From Pseudomonas marvdashtae (GTDB lineage: Bacteria; Pseudomonadota; Gammaproteobacteria; Pseudomonadales; Pseudomonadaceae): a stretch of DNA of 64,000 nt. The stretch spans positions 2,324,001 to 2,388,000 of the forward strand of contig NZ_JABWQX020000001.1 of assembly GCF_014268655.2 (NCBI RefSeq), written 5' to 3'. Of this stretch, positions 25,970 to 35,147 are shown piece by piece (the stretch's first letter is position 1; every line of letters begins with the position of its first letter). The notes beneath the pieces were generated by a model that did not search any database, was not told the origin of the DNA, and worked only from the letters and a program-made list of their open reading frames with translations. Made by a program: the position numbers and the translations under genes.

Positions 25970-27169
25970 ATGTCAGATTATGCTCGCGCCAGCGCCCCCT
26001 ACCCAGGCATCAAACGTGATCGAACCTGTTTGATCAGGTCCCGGTTGCTCCGGATAGTTTCAATGACGCTTCTCGGTGTTTTTACAGCAATGCCCAGCTA
26101 CGGCCAGGACCTGCCAGCCTCGGCGGGTGAGGAAAATTCTGCGGTGACCGTGGCTCAAGCGCAGGACATGGTAGCCAAGGCCACCCTCGGCGCCGTTCCC
26201 TGGAGCGGTCCTGAAACCGGCCCGCGCGCCCAGCGCGGCAAGAGCATCGCCATCGTCGCGGAAGATATGCGCAACGGAGGTATCGTCGGCGTCGCCCAGG
26301 GTGCTCGCGAGGCAGCCAAGGCGATGGGCTGGACGCTGAGGGTTTTCGATGGCGCTGGAACACCGGCCGGGCGCGCCAAGGCCTTTTCCGATGCCCTGGC
26401 GGCCAACCCCGACGGCCTCATCCTGTGCGGTGCCGATGCCCTCGAAAACAAGGCGGCGCTGGGCGTCTTCGCAGAAAAGGGCGTGCCGGTGGTGGGTTGG
26501 CACGCCGGGGAGCGTCCCGGGCAGATTGACGGTACGCCGATGGCCATGAACGTCACGACCGACCCGCTCGAAGTGGCTCGCATCACGGCCATGGCGGCGG
26601 TGGCGCAGTCAAACGGCAAGGCCGGCGTGGTCATCCTGACCGATTCCAGATACAGCATCGCCATGGCGAAAGCCAGGGCCATGGAGAAGGTCATTCGGGC
26701 CTGTCGGGAATGCACGTTGCTGGAGGTGCGCGATGTCGCGATTTCCGAGAGCCGCGAGAAGATGCCGGCGATCACCAAGGAACTGCTTCAGCGCCATGGC
26801 AAGCGCTGGACCCACGCGCTGGCCATCAACGATATCTATTTCGATTACTCGGTTGCCGCCTTGAGCAGCGCCGGGATACCGCGGGACGGCATCAGCCTGC
26901 TGTCCGCCGGTGACGGCAGCGCGTCGGCGTTCCTGCGCATACAGGAAAAAAATTACCAGACGGTCACGGTGGCCGAACCGCTCAACCTGCATGGCTGGCA
27001 GGTGATCGATGAATTGAACCGGTTGTTGGCAGGTCAGCCAGTGAGCGGCTTCGTCGCACCGGTTCACTTGGTCAATGCCGACAATATCGCGTTCGACGGC
27101 GGGACGAAGCTCCTGTATGACCCAGCCAATGGTTATCGAGACATCTATCGATTCCAATGGAATCGCTGA
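25970..27169 (+). CDS. Periplasmic sugar-binding-like protein (Peripla_BP_4), orphan
   Basis: This 399-residue protein has the fold of LacI/ribose-binding-protein ligand domains: GKSIAIVAEDMRNGGIVGVAQGAREAAKAMG, NPDGLILCGADALENKAALGVFAEKGVPVVGWHA and later THALAINDIYFDYS. A hydrophobic stretch at residues 30-45 ending in SYGQD looks like a signal peptide with a long charged N-region; a start at the internal Met near 26063 would shorten it. No permease or ATPase gene is nearby. It may serve a distant importer, or a sensor, or chemotaxis. The LysR gene at 24939 is divergent and may control it. Confidence 0.75.
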   Translation: MSDYARASAPYPGIKRDRTCLIRSRLLRIVSMTLLGVFTAMPSYGQDLPASAGEENSAVTVAQAQDMVAKATLGAVPWSGPETGPRAQRGKSIAIVAEDMRNGGIVGVAQGAREAAKAMGWTLRVFDGAGTPAGRAKAFSDALAANPDGLILCGADALENKAALGVFAEKGVPVVGWHAGERPGQIDGTPMAMNVTTDPLEVARITAMAAVAQSNGKAGVVILTDSRYSIAMAKARAMEKVIRACRECTLLEVRDVAISESREKMPAITKELLQRHGKRWTHALAINDIYFDYSVAALSSAGIPRDGISLLSAGDGSASAFLRIQEKNYQTVTVAEPLNLHGWQVIDELNRLLAGQPVSGFVAPVHLVNADNIAFDGGTKLLYDPANGYRDIYRFQWNR

Positions 27170-27285
27170 GACCTGGACGTTGCTCAAGGAAGAGGGGACT
27201 TGCCGTCTCCTTTGCCTTCAAGGCCTGTCGAAAATAATTTCACCCACCTGTCGATTCCGGCCGTTGCCATTCGATTAGTCCGTAG

Positions 27286-27304
27286 AGCCGCCACACGGGC
27301 GGCT
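27286..27304. terminator. Hairpin after the orphan binding protein gene
   Basis: AGCCGCC and GGCGGCT form a perfect 7-bp stem with a five-base loop. There is no T-run, so it is at best a weak terminator. Confidence 0.35.
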
Positions 27305-27333
27305 TGATCCATCCATTCTCAGGAGGTTCGAGC

Positions 27334-27759
27334 ATGCGATTTATGGTGATCGTCAAGGCCAGTCCGGAATCGGAAGCTGGAGAAATGCCCAGCGAAGAAC
27401 TGCTGGCGGCCATGGGCGCCTACAACGAAGAACTGGTCAAGGCCGGGGTGATGCTCGCGGGCGAAGGCCTGCATCCCAGTGCCGAAGGCGTGCGTGTGCA
27501 ATTTTCCGGCAACGACCGGACCGTCGTCGATGGGCCCTTTGCTGAAACCAAGGAGCTGGTCGCCGGCTTCTGGATCTTCAAGGTCCAGTCATTGCAGGAG
27601 GCCATCGACTGGGTCAAGCGCTGCCCCAATCCGATGGTCAGCGACAGTGAAATCGAAATCCGCCAGATCTTCGAACTTGAAGAGTTCGGCGAGACCTTTA
27701 CCCCCGAGTTGCGCGAGCAGGAAGAACGCCTGCGGGCGCAGATATCCGGTCAATCATGA
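27334..27759 (+). CDS. YCII-related (DGPF-domain) protein
   Basis: This 141-residue small cytoplasmic protein has the DGPF signature VVDGPFAETKELVAGFWIF and begins MRFMVIVKASPESE. Translation starts at 27334, where AGGAGG lies seven bases upstream. DGPF proteins are usually near ECF sigma factor genes. Here the neighbours are a VOC-fold protein and a LysR regulator instead. The biochemical role of the family is not established. Confidence 0.85.
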   Translation: MRFMVIVKASPESEAGEMPSEELLAAMGAYNEELVKAGVMLAGEGLHPSAEGVRVQFSGNDRTVVDGPFAETKELVAGFWIFKVQSLQEAIDWVKRCPNPMVSDSEIEIRQIFELEEFGETFTPELREQEERLRAQISGQS

Positions 27760-27782
27760 AATCGGAAACAGGAGATCCCACC

Positions 27783-28190
27783 ATGAGAATCATCCCTTAC
27801 CTGACCTTCAACGGCCAATGCAAGGAAGCCTTTGCGTTGTACAAGGAGGTGCTTGGCGGCGAGTTGTTTTCCATGTCCTTTGCCGAGGCGCCGGAAGATG
27901 TCGGCATGCCCAAGGACGCAAACCTCATCATGCACACTTGCCTGACCGTGGGCCATTTCAGCCTGATGGCCTCCGACTGCCCGCCGGGCCAGCCGTATGG
28001 CAAACCGCAAGGCGTGTCGGTTTCCCTCAATGTCGACAGCGCTGAGGAGGCCGAGCGGTTGTTCAACGGCTTGAGTGCGGGTGGCAGCGTGCAGATGGCC
28101 TTGGCAAAGACGTTCTGGGCGGAGCGCTTTGCCATGTTCGAAGACCGTTTCGGGATTGCCTGGATGGTCAATTACGAGGGAAAGCAATAA
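27783..28190 (+). CDS. VOC-fold (PhnB/glyoxalase-like) protein
   Basis: This 135-residue protein of the vicinal oxygen chelate superfamily, PhnB group, carries MRIIPYLTFNGQCKEAFALYKEVLGG at the N-terminus and ERFAMFEDRFGIAWMVNYE at the C-terminus. The Met at 27783 has GGAG seven to eight bases upstream. Members are often annotated as 3-demethylubiquinone methyltransferase-like, but no methyltransferase motif is present. It is only 23 bases from the DGPF gene and is probably co-transcribed with it. Function unknown. Confidence 0.82.
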   Translation: MRIIPYLTFNGQCKEAFALYKEVLGGELFSMSFAEAPEDVGMPKDANLIMHTCLTVGHFSLMASDCPPGQPYGKPQGVSVSLNVDSAEEAERLFNGLSAGGSVQMALAKTFWAERFAMFEDRFGIAWMVNYEGKQ

Positions 28191-28272
28191 ACAGGTATCC
28201 TGCGTCAGGCTGTGCAATAGCCATGTTTCCCATTACGCTGAAAACCCCGTACCCGGTAAAGCACCCAACAGC

Positions 28273-29184
28273 GTGAAGAAAATCATTCGAATCGATGACC
28301 TCCAGGTGTTCGTGACCACCACGGACGCCGGGAGCTTTTCGGCGGCGGCGCGGTTGTTGGACATCTCTCCGGCGTTGGCCAGCGTCGCGGTGCAGCGGCT
28401 GGAAGCGAGCCTGGGGGTGAGGTTGTTCGTGCGCTCTACGCGGCGGCTGCGTTTGTCGGACGACGGTGTGCGTTACCTGACCCATGCCCGGCAAGCGCTG
28501 GAGGCACTGGGGAATGGCGAGTTGGCCCTGGCACAGGGACGCGACGAAATTGCCGGGACGCTACGGCTGTCCATGCCTTCGGATATCGGGCGCAACCTGC
28601 TGCTGCCGTGGCTGGATGAATTCCAACAATTGCATCCCAACGTGCTGTTGCAGTTGCGTGTCAGCGACCAGGTGGCGGATCTGTTCACCGAGCACCTGGA
28701 CGCGAGCATTCGCTATGGCCAACTGGCTGACTCAAGCCTCGTGGCCCTGGCGCTGGCGCCTTCCAACCGCAGGACTGTGTGCGCATCCCCCGGCTACATT
28801 GCACGCCATGGCCTGCCGAAGACCCCCGCGGAGTTAAGCCGGCACAATTGCCTTCGTTACGTGATGGGTGAACAGACTTTCGAGCGCTGGAGTTTTCAGA
28901 CGCCCGAAGGAATGGAAATGGTCCAGGTCATGGGCGATCGCATCAGCGACGATGCCGATATCGTCAGGCGTTGGGCGGTATCGGGGCTGGGGGTCGTCTA
29001 CAAGTCCAAGCTCGATGTCATGGACGATATTCGCGGCGGCCGCCTGGTGGAAGTTTTCCCGCCGGACTACGGCCAGCCGGCGCCGCTGCAACTGGTCTGC
29101 GCTCATCGAACCTCACTGACGCCCGCGGTCCAGGTGTTGAGGTCTTTCCTGGCCGCGCGCTTGGAGCGTTATATCAGCGGATGA
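28273..29184 (+). CDS. LysR-family regulator, DhcR/CrgA-like group
   Basis: This 303-residue LysR regulator has a helix-turn-helix over residues 5-65 (GSFSAAARLLDISPALASVAVQRLEASLG) and an effector domain after residue 90. The open frame extends 66 codons further upstream into the VOC gene. A GTG at 28273 gives the usual family start (VKKIIRIDDLQVF), although no strong ribosome-binding site precedes it. Target genes are unknown; the VOC and DGPF genes lie upstream on the same strand. Confidence 0.83.
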   Translation: MKKIIRIDDLQVFVTTTDAGSFSAAARLLDISPALASVAVQRLEASLGVRLFVRSTRRLRLSDDGVRYLTHARQALEALGNGELALAQGRDEIAGTLRLSMPSDIGRNLLLPWLDEFQQLHPNVLLQLRVSDQVADLFTEHLDASIRYGQLADSSLVALALAPSNRRTVCASPGYIARHGLPKTPAELSRHNCLRYVMGEQTFERWSFQTPEGMEMVQVMGDRISDDADIVRRWAVSGLGVVYKSKLDVMDDIRGGRLVEVFPPDYGQPAPLQLVCAHRTSLTPAVQVLRSFLAARLERYISG

Positions 29185-29203
29185 GCGGGGCGCGAGGCCC
29201 CGC
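29185..29203. terminator. GC hairpin between convergent genes
   Basis: GCGGGGC and GCCCCGC form a 7-bp stem with a five-base loop right after the LysR stop. No T-run follows, so termination would be inefficient or need Rho. Confidence 0.35.
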
Positions 29204-29225
29204 GCTTGTGGGGGAGCCCCGACAA

Positions 29226-30797
29226 TCAGTCATGCGCGGCGAAAGCGGGCTCCTCGACACGTAACAAGACCCGGGTCACCCGACGCTCTTCAACTTCCAC
29301 GACGGTCATGCGCCAGCCCTGCCAACTGAGGGTGTCGCCAATGATCGGCAGGCGATCCAGCAGGCTCATTACCAGCCCGGCAAGCGTCTGGTAATCCTCT
29401 GTCGCTTCAACCAGGAAGCCGATGTGCTCGCGAATCTGACTGAGATTCAAGGCACCGCTGACGAGAAAACCACCTTCCTGGGGGACGATGTTAGGGCCTT
29501 CGATTTCGCTGGCATCCGGCAATTCGCCGGCAATGGACTCGAGGATGTCGGTCATGGTGAGCAGGCCCACGAAGTCGCCGAACTCGTTCACCACGAACGC
29601 GATATGGGTCGACTCCTTGCGCATCTGTTCCAACGCGTTAAGGATCGTGAAACTGTCGAGCAAGTTGATCGTTTTGCGCGCCATGGCTTCCAGGTTCGGC
29701 TGGTTGCCCGCCAGTATTTCCTTGAGAAGTTCTTTCTTGTGGACGAAGCCCAGGGGCTCATCCACGCGTCCTTCCCGAATCAACGGCAAGCGCGAATACG
29801 ACGAGTGCATCAGCGCCGTACGGATCTGTTCCGGCGTGTCCGCCAGGTCAATATGGTCGATTTGCGCGCGAGGCGTCATCACATGGCGGATCGGGCGCTC
29901 TGCCAATTGCAGCACGCCACTGATCATGACCCGCTCGCGTCGATGGAAAACCTGTTCGTGTTCACCGTCGGCCAGCATGTCGGCGATTTCTTCGCCAACT
30001 TCATCGGCACCCAACTGTTTGCCGCCCAGCAGGCGCATCACCGCATGAGCCGTACGCTCACGCATCGGCAGAAGGCCTTGCAGGCTTTTCTTGCGACGCG
30101 AGCGTGCCAATTGGTTGAACAGTTCGATCAGGATCGAGAAGCCAATCGCGGCGTACAAATAACCTTTGGGAATGTGAAAGCCCAGGCCCTCGGCGGTGAG
30201 GCTGAAGCCGATCATCATCAGGAAGCCCAGGCAGAGCATGATAACGGTGGGATGGCCGTTGACGAATTTCGTCAGCGGTTTGCTTGCCACAATCATCAAG
30301 CCGATGGAGAAAATCACCGCGATCATCATGACCGACAAGTGCTCCACCATGCCCACGGCGGTAATCACCGCATCCAGGGAAAAGACCGCATCCAGCACGA
30401 CAATTTGCGCGACGATAGGCCAGAACATCGCGTAGGCGGCATTACCGGCGCGTTGCGTCACGTGGCCCTCAAGCCGCTCGTGCAATTCCATGGTCGCTTT
30501 GAACAACAGGAACACACCGCCGAACAGCATGATCAAGTCCCGACCCGAGAACGTCTTGTCGAACAGTTCGAACAGCGGGTTGGTCAGGGTCACCATCCAA
30601 GAGATGCTGGCCAGCAGGCCAAGACGCATCAGCAGTGCCAGGGACAGGCCGATGACGCGGGCACGGTCACGCTGCTCGGGCGGGAGCTTGTCAGCCAGGA
30701 TGGCGATGAATACGAGGTTATCGATGCCGAGCACCAGCTCCAGCACGATCAAGGTCAGCAGGCCGAGCCATGCGGTGGGGTCAACGATCCATTCCAT
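29226..30797 (-). CDS. TerC-family membrane protein with CBS pair and CorC/HlyC domain, YoaE-like
   Basis: This 523-residue protein has a TerC membrane domain (about residues 10-235, seven or so helices). It includes [18 protein letters not shown] and [15 protein letters not shown], whose acidic residues lie in the membrane as in metal-transport relatives. A cytoplasmic CBS-domain pair follows ([16 protein letters not shown] to about residue 430), then a CorC/HlyC-type C-terminal domain. The length and order match E. coli YoaE. TerC proteins are linked to manganese or other metal export and to tellurite resistance; the exact role of this type is uncertain. It is a stand-alone gene. Confidence 0.88.
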   Translation of the reverse strand: MEWIVDPTAWLGLLTLIVLELVLGIDNLVFIAILADKLPPEQRDRARVIGLSLALLMRLGLLASISWMVTLTNPLFELFDKTFSGRDLIMLFGGVFLLFKATMELHERLEGHVTQRAGNAAYAMFWPIVAQIVVLDAVFSLDAVITAVGMVEHLSVMMIAVIFSIGLMIVASKPLTKFVNGHPTVIMLCLGFLMMIGFSLTAEGLGFHIPKGYLYAAIGFSILIELFNQLARSRRKKSLQGLLPMRERTAHAVMRLLGGKQLGADEVGEEIADMLADGEHEQVFHRRERVMISGVLQLAERPIRHVMTPRAQIDHIDLADTPEQIRTALMHSSYSRLPLIREGRVDEPLGFVHKKELLKEILAGNQPNLEAMARKTINLLDSFTILNALEQMRKESTHIAFVVNEFGDFVGLLTMTDILESIAGELPDASEIEGPNIVPQEGGFLVSGALNLSQIREHIGFLVEATEDYQTLAGLVMSLLDRLPIIGDTLSWQGWRMTVVEVEERRVTRVLLRVEEPAFAAHD

Positions 30798-31000
30798 GGG
30801 TTATGCGTTCCCTTGGACGATCAGTACAAGGGGAGAGGGCTGCGACCGGAAGATACCCGGCGCTCGGGGGCGGAAAACAGTGTTATGGGAAATACGACTG
30901 GGAGGTTCCTGAAGCGTGTTCATACAGACCTGGCAATAATTGGGGAAGAAATCCTACAACGGTTTCCAACACTTCATACGAGACGATTTATTACAGAATC

Positions 31001-31046
31001 TGACGGAGCGACAGCCTGAAACTCTCGTCCAGGCAGTCCTCCGTCA
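31001..31046. repeat. Nested inverted repeat downstream of the NmrA-like gene
   Basis: Outer arms TGACGGAG (31001-31008) and CTCCGTCA (31039-31046) enclose inner arms GCCTG (31014-31018) and CAGGC (31030-31034). The rest of the 297-base gap 30798-31094 shows no gene. The structure may terminate the minus-strand NmrA-like transcript, but it has no T-run. Confidence 0.4.
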
Positions 31047-31094
31047 TTGGGGAAGACCATAGCGTTCCCCTTTTTACGATGCATTGCCGAGCAT

Positions 31095-31964
31095 TCAAGC
31101 TTGGCCAGCGGCCTCGCGGACGAAATCATCGTAGGTGCGTAGAGGGCGTCCCAGAATGGCTTGCAACCGTTCGACCGTCCCGTCTTCGGCCTGCATGCCA
31201 AAGGCCTGGATGCCGGCCATCATCAGGCGCATGTCGTACGCCAGCCAGCTGGGGCCGAACGATGCCATCTGTCCTTCGAATGCGGCCACGTCGTCACCGC
31301 CATAAGCGACTTCGCGACTCAGTGCCAAGCTCCAGGCCTGTGCCACGGCTGCACCGGTCAATGCTTGCGGGCCTACAAGTTCCAGCGTGACGCGGTCGAG
31401 GGCAGTGGGGGCACGGTCCCGTCGCAGCAACTCGGCGACGGCGACATCGGCGATGTCGCGCGCATCGATCATCGAGACGCCCTTCGAGCCGATCGGCATC
31501 GGGTAGACGCCGTAGTCACGGAGGGTCTGCTGGACCATGAGCTCGTTCTGCATAAAGTAAGCCGGACGCAGAATGGTTGCCGGAACGCCGTGACTTTCGA
31601 TCATCCTCTCGACCGTATGCTTGCCGGTGAAATGCGGAACGTTGGTGAACTTGTCGGCATGGATCACCGACAGGTAGACGATGCGCTCGATACCGGCTTC
31701 GCGCGCCAGGTTCAGCGTGATCAGTGCCTGTGTCACCTCATCGGGCGTGACGGCGTTCAGCAAGAACAACGTACGCACCGATGAAAGCGCGGCGCGCATG
31801 GACGGTACGTCGGTCAAGTCTGCGATGACTTCGGTGACGCCTGCAGGGAAGTCCCGCTTGCCGGCCTGGCGCACCAGCGCTTTTACCTCGGCGCCCGCTT
31901 CGGCGAGCCGCGCAGTGATAAGTGAACCAATGGTGCCCGTGGCGCCGGTGATCAAGATGCTCAT
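31095..31964 (-). CDS. NmrA-like NAD(P)-binding oxidoreductase (atypical SDR)
   Basis: This 289-residue protein starts at 31964, where AGGAG lies six bases upstream; the longer frame beyond that is not coding. The N-terminal nucleotide-binding motif is ILITGATGTIGSLITARLAEAG, followed by VKALVRQ, as in NmrA/QOR2-type proteins. These bind NAD(P) and act as quinone or redox-responsive proteins. The catalytic Tyr-Lys pair of classical SDRs is not evident. It is divergent from a LysR gene that probably controls it. Confidence 0.87.
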   Translation of the reverse strand: MSILITGATGTIGSLITARLAEAGAEVKALVRQAGKRDFPAGVTEVIADLTDVPSMRAALSSVRTLFLLNAVTPDEVTQALITLNLAREAGIERIVYLSVIHADKFTNVPHFTGKHTVERMIESHGVPATILRPAYFMQNELMVQQTLRDYGVYPMPIGSKGVSMIDARDIADVAVAELLRRDRAPTALDRVTLELVGPQALTGAAVAQAWSLALSREVAYGGDDVAAFEGQMASFGPSWLAYDMRLMMAGIQAFGMQAEDGTVERLQAILGRPLRTYDDFVREAAGQA

Positions 31965-32050
31965 ATGAATCTCCTGTCGTGGATATAAGGGAATGTGTTC
32001 CCCGATGACAGGACGATAGGTTGTTGCAGGTGTAAAACGAAGACGCCAAT

Positions 32051-32062
32051 ATGTAGACACAT
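32051..32062. promoter_or_regulatory. Small palindrome in the NmrA-like/LysR intergenic region
   Basis: ATGTAGACACAT contains inverted ATGT/ACAT arms about 20 bases before the LysR start. It could be the LysR operator. Confidence 0.3.
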
Positions 32063-32082
32063 TGTCCCGAAAATGGAACACC

Positions 32083-32958
32083 ATGAACCTGAACGCGCTG
32101 ATCGATTTTGCCTTGGTCGCCACCAATGAAGGGCTTGGAAAGGCCAGCCGGGCGAGCGGCAGGTCGAAAGCGACCTTGTCGCGGCGCATTGCCGACTTGG
32201 AGGAGCAGTTGGGCGTCCGGCTGATCGAGCGCAGCGCCCGTGGCTTGAAGCTCACCGAGGCTGGGGAAATGCTGATTGCCCGGACCGAAGGCCCGTTGGG
32301 CGAAGTGATCGAGGCCATGACGGCGGCACAGGAAGGGCTGTCCACGCCGCGCGGACGCTTGCGGGTGGCTGCCCCGGTGTTGTTTTCGCAACTGGCGATG
32401 GGGCGCATTGGGGCTGAGTTCTGTGCGGCCTACCCGCAGGTTTCGCTCGATGTCGTGGCGGAGGATCGGTTGGTCGACTTGGTGGAGGAACAATACGATG
32501 TGGCCATCCGGATCAACCCGAGCCCGGACAGCAGTCTGGTCGGAAGATGTTTCGCCAAGGACCGGTTGGTGGTCGTGGCCGCGCCAGGAATCGCCAAGCC
32601 GACACGCGGTGCGGTCAGGCCGGTTCCCAGTATCGTGTTCTCGAACTTCCAACCGACCCACTGGAATCTCGATGACGGGCGCTTGATCCTGGAGCCTGTC
32701 CCCAAGCTATGGTTTTCCTCGTTCCTGATGATTCGCGACGCGGCTATCGCCGGGGGTGGGGCGGCACTCATTCCGCAATCCATCGCCGGTAGCCAACTTG
32801 CACGTGGCGAGTTGGTTCAATGGGGGACGGTATCGGGAGTTGAAGCGCAGCTCTGGGTGTTGCACACGTCCAGGCGCCTGGCGGCACCGAAAGTTCGCGC
32901 ATTCGTCGATTTCATGTGCGCCAGGTATCTGGACATGTCATTGGTGCTGGAAGGATAA
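32083..32958 (+). CDS. LysR-family regulator
   Basis: This 291-residue LysR regulator has a helix-turn-helix in residues 1-60 (GLGKASRASGRSKATLSRRIADLEEQLG) and an effector domain after residue 88. A Met seven codons upstream (32062) is in frame. I chose 32083 because it aligns with the usual LysR N-terminus, with the first helix directly after MNLNAL. It is divergent from the NmrA-like oxidoreductase, a common arrangement in which the regulator controls the oxidoreductase. Confidence 0.87.
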   Translation: MNLNALIDFALVATNEGLGKASRASGRSKATLSRRIADLEEQLGVRLIERSARGLKLTEAGEMLIARTEGPLGEVIEAMTAAQEGLSTPRGRLRVAAPVLFSQLAMGRIGAEFCAAYPQVSLDVVAEDRLVDLVEEQYDVAIRINPSPDSSLVGRCFAKDRLVVVAAPGIAKPTRGAVRPVPSIVFSNFQPTHWNLDDGRLILEPVPKLWFSSFLMIRDAAIAGGGAALIPQSIAGSQLARGELVQWGTVSGVEAQLWVLHTSRRLAAPKVRAFVDFMCARYLDMSLVLEG

Positions 32959-32980
32959 AAGACTGCACGTCAACTTAGGG

Positions 32981-33223
32981 TTATGGCTGTTCCTTCACCT
33001 TCGTAGAGACGACCGCTTCGTAACTTCCCGCGGGTGCTACTTCGTTTGTCACCCACAACCGCTCACTGCGGCATTTATATTTAACGCCTTTGCGCGGCAC
33101 CATTTCCCTGGCCGTGTCGACACACATTTGCCTGGAGGCATAGGTGGGTCCGGTTCTTCGCTCTTCGACACAGCCTTCCATGCCACTACAGATCGTCATG
33201 ACAAGAAAATAGACAGTCATCAT
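32981..33223 (-). CDS. Small Cys-containing protein of unknown function
   Basis: This 80-residue ORF is supported by GGAG nine bases before its ATG (or 12 before the second Met) and by protein-like composition. The N-terminus MMTVYFLVMTIC is hydrophobic and could be a short signal or anchor. Four Cys residues (about positions 12, 18, 34 and 51) are spaced as in small disulfide-bonded periplasmic proteins. No family is recognised. It is convergent with the LysR gene. Confidence 0.5.
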   Translation of the reverse strand: MMTVYFLVMTICSGMEGCVEERRTGPTYASRQMCVDTAREMVPRKGVKYKCRSERLWVTNEVAPAGSYEAVVSTKVKEQP

Positions 33224-33731
33224 CTAATGTTGCTCCATCGAGCGATGCGGTTAGTTACGTCCTGTGTCAGCGCGGATGAGCGCCTGAACGCACAGTGATA
33301 CCCGGCGGATGATGAGCTTCCCCCCGAATCTTCAGCAATGGACGCCAGCGCCACCTGTCGGAAAAATGGCACCTTATTTAAAAATTTTTATAGGTGCCAT
33401 TTCTGTGACGGTTTGTTGGCGCCACGAAGGCTGCCATGAAGCATTTTTTATACCCCTGCGAGGCGGTGCTCAGCGGCATATTCGGGACGGTGAAAAAGCG
33501 GTTTTTATATAAAATAACTCAGCGTTCCTAACGTGAAGAAACGGGCCTTGGCGCCTATGTTTACACGTCCAATAGTTGAAGTTTCGGGTCGTTCGAAGTT
33601 ATTCAATTAGCCTCGCGAAGTTACAGCGGAAGAGTCTTCGAGGACGGGGCTATATGGACAAAATCTGTCCACTTGTCAACGTGGTTTCAGCCCCTATTAT
33701 TGGCGCACTGAATCGCCAAGAAGAGGGTGTT
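33224..33731. other. 508-base gap with AT-rich leader of the DUF1446 operon
   Basis: No convincing gene is seen. The stretch 33350-33700 is clearly richer in A and T than its surroundings. It contains a long perfect palindrome at 33364-33402 and a TATAAA at 33508-33513 without a good -35 box. If the DUF1446 gene starts at 33654 instead of 33732, the gap is 78 bases shorter. Confidence 0.5.
33364..33402. promoter_or_regulatory. Perfect 11-bp inverted repeat with AT core
   Basis: AAATGGCACCT and AGGTGCCATTT flank a 17-base AT-only centre, about 330 bases before the DUF1446 operon. There is no T-run, so it looks more like an operator than a terminator. The HTH-citrate synthase protein encoded at 36952 is one candidate binder. 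Confidence 0.5.
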
Positions 33732-35147
33732 ATGGGGCAGTTATTTGAAGGTTGCATAAAGGTGATCGTTCCTTGTGGTTCGTTGGGGGCGGGTGTTCGC
33801 GAAGAAGAAATTGCTTATGGGTTGGCGGCGGGGGCGCAAGTCATTGCTTCGGACGCCGGTTCCACCGATAGCGGTGCGGCTTATCTCGCTCTTGGAAAAT
33901 CCAAGAACAACCGAGGCGCGGTCAAGCGCGACCTGACAATTTTAATGAAAGCCCAAGCGCAATCCGGCGTGCCGATAATTGTCGGCACCGCGGGGCAGGC
34001 AGGCGGTGATCTGAACTTGGATTGGACGCGAGATATTGCCCTTGAAATTGCTGCAGAGTTGGGCGTGTCGCCAAAAATAGCGCTCATCTATTGCGAGCAA
34101 GACAAGCAGACAGTTAAAAAACTGAACGCTGAAGGTCGTATCAAGCCGCTCCCGCCTCATGGAAGTCTGGAAGACGCGACGGTGGACAGTTGTGAACACA
34201 TTGTCGCAGCGCTTGGGGTGGAACCCTTTCTCGCCGCCCTTGATGCTGGCGCGGACATAATCCTGGCTGGTCGTTCCACCGATACTGCGGTCATCGCCTG
34301 TTATCCCATCTGGAAGGGCGCGCCTTGGGGGCCTTCCTGGCACGCCGGCAAAACCGGTGAATGCGGCGTGCAATGCGCCGTCAACCCGACACTTGGATCG
34401 GGCATCCTGCTGAGTGTTGATGCGAATGGCTTCGAAGTCGAACCCTTGAGCCAAGACAATCAGTGCACCCCTCATAGCGTATCGGCCCACATGCTCTACG
34501 AGAACAGCGATCCGTTCCGGTTGATCGAGCCAGGCGGCATCTTGAATGTTGCCCAGGCGCGTTATACCGCTCTGAATGGCCGCGCCGTTCGAGTGGAGGG
34601 TTCGCGCTGGGAAGAAATGCCCTACACCATGAAGTTGGAAGGCGCCTCGGCTGGTTTATATCAAACGATCATGCTGGTGGGCATCCAGGATCCCGATGTG
34701 CTCAATGATATCGATGGTTTTCACGATCGCTTGCTCGAAGCCCTCCATATAAGAACGCGCCAGTCCATACCCGCCGAGGAACTGGGCGAGTTTCATATTT
34801 CCCTGCGGATGTACGGATGGAATGGCGTTACGGGTGCAGCGCCTGCTGTCGGGACATTGCCCCCGCCTGAAGTGGGTATGTTGTTTGTCGCAACTGCCGC
34901 GACCCAGGAAATGGCCAATACAATTGCTCAAGCCTGCAATCCTTATTTTTTCCATTACCCCAGTGTCATGGGCAAGGAACTGCCTTCCTATGGGTTTGCC
35001 TTTACACCGGCCGATATACCTCGCGGGCAGATATTCGAGTTCAAGTTGAATCACGTCGTGCAACTTGAAGATCCATTGGCGTTGGTGCGTCTGAAATGGA
35101 TTGATCTATCAAACAAGTCGACGGCTATACAGGAGCTTGCACAGTGA
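33732..35147 (+). CDS. AtuA-like DUF1446 protein
   Basis: This 471-residue protein of the AtuA/DUF1446 family (AtuA is known from acyclic terpene use) has family features VIVPCGSLGAG, AGAQVIASDAGSTDSGAAYLALG, SGVPIIVGTAGQAGGD, and ADIILAGRSTDTAVIACYP. GAGG lies five bases before the ATG at 33732. An ATG at 33654 with a weaker site is possible, but it would add an unrelated N-terminus. It overlaps the DUF4387 gene by four bases. The two families commonly occur together, sometimes fused. The reaction is not established. An MmgE/PrpD gene follows. Confidence 0.82.
   Translation: MGQLFEGCIKVIVPCGSLGAGVREEEIAYGLAAGAQVIASDAGSTDSGAAYLALGKSKNNRGAVKRDLTILMKAQAQSGVPIIVGTAGQAGGDLNLDWTRDIALEIAAELGVSPKIALIYCEQDKQTVKKLNAEGRIKPLPPHGSLEDATVDSCEHIVAALGVEPFLAALDAGADIILAGRSTDTAVIACYPIWKGAPWGPSWHAGKTGECGVQCAVNPTLGSGILLSVDANGFEVEPLSQDNQCTPHSVSAHMLYENSDPFRLIEPGGILNVAQARYTALNGRAVRVEGSRWEEMPYTMKLEGASAGLYQTIMLVGIQDPDVLNDIDGFHDRLLEALHIRTRQSIPAEELGEFHISLRMYGWNGVTGAAPAVGTLPPPEVGMLFVATAATQEMANTIAQACNPYFFHYPSVMGKELPSYGFAFTPADIPRGQIFEFKLNHVVQLEDPLALVRLKWIDLSNKSTAIQELAQ

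Noticed and set aside
29424..31019. 531-residue open frame on the plus strand
   Set aside because: It is antisense to the TerC/CBS gene, which is well supported by membrane segments and CBS motifs.
33309..33512. 67-residue open frame in the AT-rich leader
   Set aside because: It has no ribosome-binding site and contains the 33364-33402 palindrome. It shows no protein-like features.
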